Below, piece after piece: positions 1 to 6,937 of a DNA stretch of 64,000 bases. Position 1 is the stretch's first letter, and each line of letters begins with the position of its first letter. Under the pieces are notes generated by a model that saw only the letters and a program-made list of their open reading frames with translations, was not told where the DNA came from and did not search any database. This DNA is from Candidatus Melainabacteria bacterium. Its GTDB lineage: Bacteria; Cyanobacteriota; Vampirovibrionia; Obscuribacterales; Obscuribacteraceae. The translations under genes and the position numbers were made by a program. The stretch covers positions 3,038,001 to 3,102,000 of the forward strand of contig CP064963.1 of NCBI GenBank assembly GCA_016699165.1. Direction: 5' to 3'.

Positions 1-190
1 AGCCTGTTTTAGCTTTTAGTTCGACTTCTTTTACGTCCTGAAGTTTTCCCTTGAGCAAAATCAATTCGCTCTCAGGTGTTGATCCTGGAAGCATGTTCAG
101 GACCATAATCACTGCCCCTGCCACAACGAATCCAATGCAGAATAACCATTCCAAAAATGCTGGCTGTCTTTTTTGTTGTAGCGCTTTCAT
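1..190 (-). CDS. Partial membrane-anchored protein, runs off the left edge
   Basis: The reverse strand is open from an ATG at 190 to the window edge. A GGGAG Shine-Dalgarno lies about 6 nt upstream of this ATG. The visible 63 residues begin MKALQQKRQPAFLEW, then one hydrophobic helix (about residues 15-32), then a charged stretch rich in Lys and Glu. This is the pattern of a protein with a short cytoplasmic N-terminus, a single membrane anchor and an exported or soluble remainder. I do not recognise the family and most of the gene is outside the window. The good ribosome site and intact frame are the only arguments that it is real. Confidence 0.6.
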   Translation of the reverse strand, partial: MKALQQKRQPAFLEWLFCIGFVVAGAVIMVLNMLPGSTPESELILLKGKLQDVKEVELKAKTG

Positions 191-301
191 TGCTTACTCC
201 CTTATTTCATTTCGATATTCCACTTTTTTGCTGTAAATCAATATGTCTAGTTCGAGCCGAAAAATCCAAGATACATGAGTGACTAGCACTGGAATTGTGA
301 C

Positions 302-703
302 GTTTGTTATCGCGCTCATCCAGAGCGATACAAAGTTGATAAAGGCGAACAGGGCGTCCTGATCTGCGAGCTTAATAAGAGCGAATTTGTTGCGCTGTGG
401 CAATTTAAAACGCCCGATATTCCCACTGATGCAGCATAAAGATTTTCAAAAAGTTTAAACAATATCTGAAAGAAAAGGATTTTGTCGGTGCCGATATGGC
501 GCGCAAATATTTGCAGATGGGTTACACAAGAGTGCGTCGCTATGCCAGTTACGCTGGTGGTAAGAAATGACCACCAGAATGATTTTAAACAAAATGAGCA
601 TGGAACAGGCGATCCCATAAAGGAAAAATCGGCAAATATTTTTTATGCCAAATGGAAAGAAGCTGAAGCTGTTGAAAAATATGCAGACATGAAAGTGGCA
701 TGA
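302..703 (+). pseudogene. Frameshifted remnant of a DUF4385-family gene
   Basis: Three consecutive pieces in different frames read as one DUF4385-like protein. From 302 the frame gives RAHPERYKVDKGEQGVL and then LWQFKTPDIPTDAA, ending at a stop near 437. A shifted frame continues KIFKKFKQYLKEKDFVGADM and the family's RKYLQMGYTRVRRYA motif up to a stop near 570. A third frame gives DPIKEKSANIFYAKWKEAEA to the stop at 703. The family's N-terminal part before HPE is missing. Two frameshifts plus 5' truncation mean the gene is dead. The function of DUF4385 is unknown; recognition of the family is from memory of its conserved motifs. Confidence 0.75.
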
Positions 704-721
704 AGAGCCAAATACGCCTAA

Positions 722-979
722 TTAATTTCGCTCATAAAATAGCGATAAGTACAGACTAAAAAAATACATCGCAATTTGAACCGAAAAAATAAGTGTCACA
801 AAAAATGAAAGCGAAAAAATTATAATTGTGGCTTTCCGGTTATTTGGAGACGGGGCTGATGTTGTTGCTATGACTGTGTAGGCTGCATAAACTATCGACA
901 TAAACAAGAGTTGAATCAAGCTTGGCGCTATCAAAATGTAGCTCCAAGTTATCAGGTTAATCTTTGTAAGCACATCCAT
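722..979 (-). CDS. Putative small membrane protein
   Basis: An 85-residue frame with two clear hydrophobic segments (about residues 12-40 and 50-78) and a charged linker PSPNNRK between them. It ends in FYERN. No convincing ribosome binding site precedes the ATG and I recognise no family. It lies between a pseudogene and a well-supported operon, in AT-rich DNA where hydrophobic frames arise easily, so it may be spurious or a remnant. Confidence 0.35.
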   Translation of the reverse strand: MDVLTKINLITWSYILIAPSLIQLLFMSIVYAAYTVIATTSAPSPNNRKATIIIFSLSFFVTLIFSVQIAMYFFSLYLSLFYERN

Positions 980-1155
980 TTTTCGAATCTACCATATGAC
1001 GAGAAGTGGAGGGCAGGATATGGAAACAATTTCTCTAAATATGTTTGTGGCGTCATATTTTTTTTGAAATTCTATGATGGCCCCATCATATTTCCGCAAA
1101 TTAGCTATCTTCGGTGTATTACTAATTTAAATAGTAGATAAACGGTAAGAAAAAG

Positions 1156-1189
1156 GCAGAGACAGTCGTTTTTAAACGACTGCCTCTGC
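1156..1189 (-). terminator. Intrinsic terminator of the DyP peroxidase operon
   Basis: Two 16-nt arms (GCAGAGGCAGTCGTTT as read on the minus strand and its complement) enclose a 2-nt loop. The single non-Watson-Crick position is a G-U pair only on the minus strand, and the minus strand continues into CTTTTTCTT. It sits 31 nt after the stop of the DyP gene. Confidence 0.85.
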
Positions 1190-1220
1190 GGTTCTTAGAG
1201 TTTCAAAAGTGTGTTCTTAC

Positions 1221-2858
1221 CTACAGATTGAGCAAGAAGCTCATGCTGGGCGAGAAGAAGTATTCACCACCTTTGAGAGTGACGAAGTTGGCCATCTGCG
1301 CGTCCACTTTGGTGGTTTCTTTTCCCCATCCCTTTGGCCAGTTGGCTGCGGGGCGCGGTGCATTGCGGAACTCTTTTGAGGTCTGACCGATGACCGGGTC
1401 GAGACCTGTTTCGCCGTAGTTTGGCGTCTTCGACTTTGCGGGCTGAAGGAAGAATGGATTGTTGCTCCAGCGACGCTGAATGAATTCGAACTGCTCCCAG
1501 ATGTCACTCTGGTAGCACATGAAAAGCAGACCTACTCCGCCTTCGGGTTGTTCCTCCGGCACAGACGAAGTAGTCAGCCTGCCACCATAGGAAATACCGC
1601 GGCGAGCAATGCGATGACCGCGCTCGGACTCGAGCGTTTTGTCGCCTGCAACGCCTACGGCTTCACCACGCGGGTTGACCTTGCGAATGTGAGCCTGGAA
1701 CGGACAGCGAAGACCGCTTGGGTCAGACGAGAAGTCGAAGTCGTTGTGCACGTCGGTGCGACCCGAAGTGCCCTGAGTGACGACCGGTGTGCCGTCCTTG
1801 AAGCGACCCATGGACATAGCGCCTGCCAGTTCCTGTTTCACGCCGAGTTCCTGAGCCAGAGCGCCTACGGCACGGTTCCAACCGCGCACGTTTTGCTCCA
1901 GCTTTCGAAACACAAGGAAGCTGCCGCAGCTAGATTCGTCCTTGCCGAGCGGGTCACGCACGAGCACGAGCGAAAGAGGAGCGCTTGGATCCCAGACCGA
2001 TGTGCCGCCGGCCGATTTTTCGGCTTCGACTTGCTCTTCAAGAAAGAGTGGCTGGCTGCGCCCGTCGACATAGCCGAAGTGCTCGACATGCGCGACTGAT
2101 GCAGGGTCATTGGGGTTAAGCAAACGCGTCAGTCCAAGACCAGTTTCGCGTGCCACCACTTTGCCAAAACCGTAAAGGCTCTGAATAACGTAGTCGCTTG
2201 CGTTACCAACATCGGCTGCGCTGTCACCTGCCAGAATCACCACTGCGTGGATTTCGGACTGGAAGCCCGAATCCCAGCTAGTCAAATCCGGGTCCATGAG
2301 CAGGCGTTGACGCGATTTCATGCCGGCGCTGAAGACATCGCTATAACCCTGTCCCTTGGGGCGATTTTGAGGATTGAGCCCGGTGGGAAGTTCTTCTTGG
2401 GTGAAGCCGAGTGCTCGGTAACCCGCAGCCGAAAGCGAGATGTGTCCAAAGATGCCGCCGTTCACGCCTTTTTGTCTGAAGGCGCGAGAGGCTTGAAATT
2501 GCGATTGGGCCGAGACCACGAATGATTCGGCCGTTTCGCGCAGCCACAAGCGAGCATCGAATGTCTCGGTCGTGAACTTGATAAACAGATGCACGGCATT
2601 ATCGCGACCGTGTCCTGCAAGGATGTTGCCCTGCAGGTCGGCAAGCAGCGCTGCTCGATTGGGATCGCTCACCGCCAGTGGTACCGTCTGCTGAGTGGGT
2701 GCAATGCTGCGTCCGACAGTTTTCTGACGGAAGCCAAGCGAGGACAGCCATGTGTGCGGAATGGGGCAGATGCCTTTTCTGGTGCAATACCAGAAATAAG
2801 CACCAACCGCCCCGACCAGAATTAGAGCAGCTAAGCTCAAGATGATAGCGTTGGGCAT
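1221..2858 (-). CDS. Membrane-anchored DyP-type heme peroxidase
   Basis: 545 residues. Residues 4-24 form a membrane helix followed by a basic/Cys segment, so the protein is probably anchored. The rest is a DyP-type peroxidase: the GYVDG motif (262-266, catalytic Asp265) and the CPFQAHIRKVNPR motif with the proximal heme His390, then the C-terminal WEQFEFIQRRW region. DyPs use hydrogen peroxide to oxidise dyes, phenols and other bulky substrates. An N-terminal helix of this kind is not usual for the family; many DyPs are cytosolic, encapsulin cargo or Tat-exported. It is the last gene of a three-gene operon (41 nt after the preceding stop) and is followed by a strong terminator. Codons are rich in G/C third positions. 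Confidence 0.93.
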   Translation of the reverse strand: MPNAIILSLAALILVGAVGAYFWYCTRKGICPIPHTWLSSLGFRQKTVGRSIAPTQQTVPLAVSDPNRAALLADLQGNILAGHGRDNAVHLFIKFTTETFDARLWLRETAESFVVSAQSQFQASRAFRQKGVNGGIFGHISLSAAGYRALGFTQEELPTGLNPQNRPKGQGYSDVFSAGMKSRQRLLMDPDLTSWDSGFQSEIHAVVILAGDSAADVGNASDYVIQSLYGFGKVVARETGLGLTRLLNPNDPASVAHVEHFGYVDGRSQPLFLEEQVEAEKSAGGTSVWDPSAPLSLVLVRDPLGKDESSCGSFLVFRKLEQNVRGWNRAVGALAQELGVKQELAGAMSMGRFKDGTPVVTQGTSGRTDVHNDFDFSSDPSGLRCPFQAHIRKVNPRGEAVGVAGDKTLESERGHRIARRGISYGGRLTTSSVPEEQPEGGVGLLFMCYQSDIWEQFEFIQRRWSNNPFFLQPAKSKTPNYGETGLDPVIGQTSKEFRNAPRPAANWPKGWGKETTKVDAQMANFVTLKGGEYFFSPSMSFLLNL

Positions 2859-2899
2859 TTTAGCCCTCCTTTCTCAAACTTGGTTAGTGAAGTGACGGG

Positions 2900-3493
2900 T
2901 CAGGCAGCTTTGTCGCTTGCAAGCCGGGCGAGGAGTTCCTGCCCTTGCTTGCAAATGGTTTCGGCTGCGGCGAGGTCGAGCACGATGCGGCGATTGCGCA
3001 AGAGAATCTGCTGGGTCTTTGAACGATCCAGTTCATCGCGCTCGAGAGGTGAAAGCTGGTATTCCATGATGCCGGCGAGGGAAGGAAGAAATCCCTTTTC
3101 CTCGTCGCGAGAATTGCGCACTTCGTGCAAGACCTGCTCGGGCTTGCGCTTGAGTTCGGCAAGCTCAAGTGCGCTGTAGAGCTTGATGTACTGAATTCCG
3201 CCAGAAAGCTCTTCCACCGCGCGGGCAAGCTTCTGCTGAAGTTCGGCTTTGCTTGCGGTGGAGTAATTGCTCGGGCGAGAACCCTGGAAGCGAACTGCCT
3301 CCATAGCCGCGTATGCGGGATACGCTGCGATGTGCATTTCCTCCATGAGCACAGTGACCAGGCTTGTGGGCAGAGCCTGCACCGCAGCCGCAAGAGGCGA
3401 CTGCGATTGCGAGCTGGGGCGCCTGTAGAGAGCGATTGCGACGCCTGCAACAATGGCAAGCCCTGCAATTCCAAGAGCGATAGTGTTAGTCAT
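2900..3493 (-). CDS. Membrane-anchored helical protein of unknown function
   Basis: 197 residues. The N-terminus MTNTIALGIAGLAIVAGVA is a membrane helix that closely resembles in style the anchors of the genes before and after it, followed by RRP and a Ser/Gln linker. The remainder is predicted mostly helical with many Leu, Glu and Arg, suggesting a coiled or bundled domain; it contains MEEMHIAAYPAY and ends in ASDKAA. AAAGGAACG lies just upstream of the ATG as ribosome site. I do not recognise a family. It lies between a phosphoesterase (36 nt upstream) and a DyP peroxidase (41 nt downstream), so it probably works with them at the membrane. Confidence 0.85.
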   Translation of the reverse strand: MTNTIALGIAGLAIVAGVAIALYRRPSSQSQSPLAAAVQALPTSLVTVLMEEMHIAAYPAYAAMEAVRFQGSRPSNYSTASKAELQQKLARAVEELSGGIQYIKLYSALELAELKRKPEQVLHEVRNSRDEEKGFLPSLAGIMEYQLSPLERDELDRSKTQQILLRNRRIVLDLAAAETICKQGQELLARLASDKAA

Positions 3494-3529
3494 AAGTCGT
3501 TCCTTTCGTTAAGGGTGGTTGTGAATCGG

Positions 3530-5143
3530 TCAGCGCTGCTCGACGACAATCTTGTCGATTACAGTGCCGTCCTCATCAATTTGCTGGATGGTGAGCGATT
3601 TGCCATCAATGTCGCACAGGGTGTACGAATGGCGGTCCGCTACAATCTTGCAGGTGAATGATTCCCACAACTTAGGGTCGCGGGAAACTTTTCCATCGTT
3701 CAGTTGGGCACCACCGGCGCCACTAATGATGTTGATAATGCCCTTAGGAAATCGGCGACTGATTCCGTCGAAGCTAAGGTCTAAGCCCATGTTGCCATCC
3801 CTGTCTTTGCGATTGGCATTATAGCCAAGCGGGTAAGACCGCTCGTACCAGTGCGAGTGACCGCAGAAGACAATGTTGACACCATATTTTGCAAACAGAT
3901 CGAAGAGCTTGCGCACCTCGACTTCAAGCTTGTGCTTGGGTTGAGAAGTAAAGGCCGGTTGATGCAAGTTGACGAAGCGCCAGACGCAGTTGGGGTCAGC
4001 TTTGGCAGCTGTCAATTCACGTTCGACCCATGCGCGCAACTCGGGCTCGGACCAGTTCATATAGCCATTGGCGTCGAGAACCAGCCAGAATGCGCTTCCC
4101 CAGTTGAAGGAGAAGTTTGCCTGACTTGGATAACGCGAGCCTGCGGCGTCGAGAAATGCCTGAACGCGCCAATTTTTACCGTTAAGTACCGGTACCGAAG
4201 TTTGGGCACCGAGCTTCTTGGGACCGTTTTGGGGCATGGATAGGTAGATGAAATACGCGTATAGGTCAGCGTAATCGTCGAGCGAATCCTGCGTGTCAGA
4301 GCGACGTCTGCCGAAGCAGTGATTGCCGCCACAACTGAAGGTGATGACGCTGCGCATTATGGGCGCACCAGTGATTGAACTGGCCGGAACGCCGTTGAAC
4401 ACAGGGAACAGACGAGCTAGATATTCTTTCACTCGTCCGCGACTGTAGACGACGTCGCCGGTGATTGCCACCAGGGACGGTTGCGCCTGCCAAATAAGAT
4501 TGGCGATTTGCTTCTGACCTTCGCTTCCCTCGCCCATGTCACCTACTACGGCAAATCTCTGTTGTTGAGACTGGCGCGCAATAGGTGTTTGAGCGGTAGC
4601 GTAGAAGATTTTCATGCCACCAAGTTCGATGGCATACTGAAGCTTGGAGCTGGGGGTGAATCCCTGCACCCGAGCGAAGTAGAGTACATGCGGCGGAACG
4701 CCTTCCAGGTTGATTACCCGCGTCGACTGATCGACACGAATACCTGGCTGTGACTGCTCGAAAACAAGCTGACAGGTGCGGGTCTCGGCCAAAGGCAGAG
4801 CCCACAAGATTTCAAAAGATTGATTCAAAATGGAGGGATCTTGCGAGCCTAGTTGAAGATAAGGCTCAACGAAGAATTCACCCTCGCTGAATCTGTACCG
4901 TGCGAGCAAGCGTTCCATACGTGCTTCGAGCTGAACCTCACTTTCGTGAATACGCTCGGGCTTGAGTGGAGGTTGCTTGGAGAGATCGGTTCGTGGCGGC
5001 CCATGGTCCTCGCAATCGGGAAGGGTGCAATGCGAGCCAGTGCAAATCGGCTCCTGTGACTTTTTCACGCGGGAGCGCAAATACAGATAGCCAAGCACGC
5101 ATGCCAGAAAAAGCAGTGCCACGATGGTGTTTCCATCGATCAT
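3530..5143 (-). CDS. Membrane-anchored purple acid phosphatase-like metallophosphoesterase
   Basis: 537 residues. Residues 5-22 form a membrane helix, then a Cys-containing linker (CTGSHCTLPDC). A beta-rich domain at about 90-185 resembles the fibronectin-like domain of purple acid phosphatases. The metallophosphoesterase motifs follow in order: GDMGEG (201-206), ITGDVVYSRGR (about 228), GGNHC (272-276), VNLHQPAF (about 400) and GHSHWYERSYP (about 435). These give the two-metal ligand set expected for phosphomonoester hydrolysis. It is the first gene of an operon with an unknown anchored protein and a DyP peroxidase. An 18-bp palindrome lies 115-132 nt upstream of the start. Substrate is not evident. 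Confidence 0.92.
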   Translation of the reverse strand: MIDGNTIVALLFLACVLGYLYLRSRVKKSQEPICTGSHCTLPDCEDHGPPRTDLSKQPPLKPERIHESEVQLEARMERLLARYRFSEGEFFVEPYLQLGSQDPSILNQSFEILWALPLAETRTCQLVFEQSQPGIRVDQSTRVINLEGVPPHVLYFARVQGFTPSSKLQYAIELGGMKIFYATAQTPIARQSQQQRFAVVGDMGEGSEGQKQIANLIWQAQPSLVAITGDVVYSRGRVKEYLARLFPVFNGVPASSITGAPIMRSVITFSCGGNHCFGRRRSDTQDSLDDYADLYAYFIYLSMPQNGPKKLGAQTSVPVLNGKNWRVQAFLDAAGSRYPSQANFSFNWGSAFWLVLDANGYMNWSEPELRAWVERELTAAKADPNCVWRFVNLHQPAFTSQPKHKLEVEVRKLFDLFAKYGVNIVFCGHSHWYERSYPLGYNANRKDRDGNMGLDLSFDGISRRFPKGIINIISGAGGAQLNDGKVSRDPKLWESFTCKIVADRHSYTLCDIDGKSLTIQQIDEDGTVIDKIVVEQR

Positions 5144-5257
5144 TGTTTGCCTTTTGAGAGCTAGAGGTTAGAAACTTGGGGTGGTTACCAGAGAAAAATA
5201 TAAGAAAATAAAGACTTTTGAAAACTAACTAAAATCAAAGAGCTGAAACAAGCGGAA

Positions 5258-5275
5258 TTTGGTTTAAACCAAATA
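5258..5275. promoter_or_regulatory. Perfect 18-bp palindrome upstream of the phosphatase operon
   Basis: ATTTGGTTTAAACCAAAT is perfectly self-complementary. It lies in the 233-bp AT-rich gap between the MocR gene end (5377) and the operon start (5143), 115-132 nt before the first start codon. No T-tract follows it, so it looks like a protein-binding site and not a terminator. The binding protein is unknown. Confidence 0.45.
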
Positions 5276-5376
5276 ATAAATTCTGAATTTTAAATATATG
5301 AGTAACTGTTAAATCAATTATGTAATTGATCCAGGTTAGCTGAGCTGTGCGAGCCTGCTTTTGGACTTGTAAATTA

Positions 5377-6846
5377 CTAGCCTATAATCTTTGCCAGTCG
5401 AGCAACGCCTTCAAGAATCTGTTCTTCATCGAGGTTTGCTGTTCCCAAAATAAATTCGTTTCTTGGAGCACGCACCAGATAAAAAGACCTCGAGCTAACA
5501 AGTCCGACACCTTGTTTTTTTGCTCGTTCCATTATTTCTTCGTCGTTGAATTTGCTCTTGAAACGCGCAAGAACAAAGACTCCAGCACCGGTATTTACAA
5601 TGCCACACTTGCCGCCCAGATTCTCGACTAATGCTTGTACCAAAACATTTCGACGCTCGCTATACAGCCCGCGCAAACGCTTGATATGCCTGTCTAGATG
5701 CCCTTCTTGAATGAATTCGGCAATGGCTCGTTGTAGATGCACAGATAACTGCTCGCCCGCATATTGTCTGGCGCGAGTATAGAGTCCTACCATATGTGGT
5801 GGCACAAGTAAGAAGCCTAGCCCAAGAGATGGAAACATCAATTGGTTCAAACTGCCAGCATAAACAACGCACCCGTTTGTATCAAGACTCATCAAAGCAG
5901 GAATTGGCTTACCGTGATCTTGATATTCGCTGTCATAGTCGTCTTCTAAAATAATGGCATTTTTGCGACGCGCCCACTCAAGCAGCTCAAGCCTTCTTGT
6001 AAGCGGCATCACGCCTCCAGTGGGAAACTGGTGTGCAGGCATGACATAGACTAACTTCGCATTGCGAGTATCTGCAAGCCAATCTACACGAAGTCCCTGC
6101 GCGTCTACCGATATCGGCACGACGTTTGCGCCATGCCCTCTAAAAATAGACCAGGCGAAACTGTAGCCAGGATCTTCAACCACCACGCTAGAGCCGTTGC
6201 GCAAATGGAGCGAAGCGGCAATGTTCAAGCCCTGATTCAAACCCATTGTGATGATTACTTGCTCGGGTGTACATTTTACTCCGCGAAAACGTGCCACCAT
6301 GCCGCAGATTTCTTCGCGCAGCCACTGGTCGCCTTGAGCTTGAAAAACGTAATCTAATACAGATAAGTCTGAATTGCGTGCCTGGCGTCCAAGAATTCGA
6401 GCCCATTCTTCCAGTGGAAATTGATCCAGCGCCGGTCTCCACGGATAGAAGCAGATTTCGGGTTCTGCCTGTTGTGTGGTGCCTGTTTCGTGCTGTTCGG
6501 GTAGGGCTTCTAAAAACTCGCCATACTCAGAAATAGGAAGTTTGGCTGGACCTTGACCTTCTTTATCGCGATTTGGTTTTTGTTTGAGAGTACTGCATAC
6601 ATAAGCGCCAGAACCTTGTCTGATTTCGAGATAGCCTTCTAATTCGAGCTGTTCGAGGCTTGTGGCAAGGGTGGGGCGCGAAATGTCTAAGCTTTTTGAC
6701 AGATTGCGCGCGGCGGGCAGCCTATCTCCAGGTTTCAAATCGCCACTAAGTATTTGATTGCGAAGCGACTCGTAAATTTGCTGACTGAGTGAAACGGCAC
6801 TCTCTTTGTCTAATTGAATATTTACTTTTGCCGTTTTAAGCACCAT
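5377..6846 (-). CDS. MocR/GabR-type regulator lacking PLP-binding residues
   Basis: 489 residues. Residues 14-85 are a GntR-type winged helix (SQQIYESLRNQILSGDLKPG, then RLPAARNLSKSLDISRPT). Residues about 125-489 are an aminotransferase class I fold with FYPWRPALDQFP, MPAHQFPTGG and DDYDSEY, as in MocR proteins. The position normally holding the PLP Schiff-base Lys (family context FSKxLFPSLRLG) reads LNQLMFPSLGLG here: Gln335 replaces Lys and Gly342 replaces the phosphate-binding Arg. So it probably binds PLP weakly or not at all. MocR proteins regulate vitamin B6 and amino-compound genes. Direct repeats lie 64-91 nt upstream of the start. The target may be itself or a neighbouring operon. 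Confidence 0.9.
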   Translation of the reverse strand: MVLKTAKVNIQLDKESAVSLSQQIYESLRNQILSGDLKPGDRLPAARNLSKSLDISRPTLATSLEQLELEGYLEIRQGSGAYVCSTLKQKPNRDKEGQGPAKLPISEYGEFLEALPEQHETGTTQQAEPEICFYPWRPALDQFPLEEWARILGRQARNSDLSVLDYVFQAQGDQWLREEICGMVARFRGVKCTPEQVIITMGLNQGLNIAASLHLRNGSSVVVEDPGYSFAWSIFRGHGANVVPISVDAQGLRVDWLADTRNAKLVYVMPAHQFPTGGVMPLTRRLELLEWARRKNAIILEDDYDSEYQDHGKPIPALMSLDTNGCVVYAGSLNQLMFPSLGLGFLLVPPHMVGLYTRARQYAGEQLSVHLQRAIAEFIQEGHLDRHIKRLRGLYSERRNVLVQALVENLGGKCGIVNTGAGVFVLARFKSKFNDEEIMERAKKQGVGLVSSRSFYLVRAPRNEFILGTANLDEEQILEGVARLAKIIG

Positions 6847-6909
6847 AAAGTGGCCTACCTGTTCTTTTCATTTCCCTAAAACGAACTTACCCAGAAACAG
6901 GACGGTTTT

Positions 6910-6937
6910 ACCAATTTTAGACTGACCAATTTTTAGA
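6910..6937. promoter_or_regulatory. Direct repeats upstream of the MocR gene
   Basis: ACCAATTTTAGA (6910-6921) and ACCAATTTTTAGA (6925-6937) are tandem with a 15-bp period. GabR and PdxR type regulators are known to bind direct repeats in their own promoter regions, so this is a candidate autoregulatory site. It lies 64-91 nt before the MocR start and overlaps the stop codon of the upstream permease gene. Confidence 0.45.

Noticed and set aside
194..403. 69-residue reverse frame with hydrophobic stretch
   Set aside because: About half of it is antisense to the DUF4385 pseudogene and it has no ribosome site. The last 30 residues could be the tail of a lost membrane gene before the partial gene at 1-190, but this cannot be shown.
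1548..2099. 183-residue forward frame
   Set aside because: Antisense to the DyP peroxidase gene, whose heme and GYVDG motifs prove the minus-strand frame.
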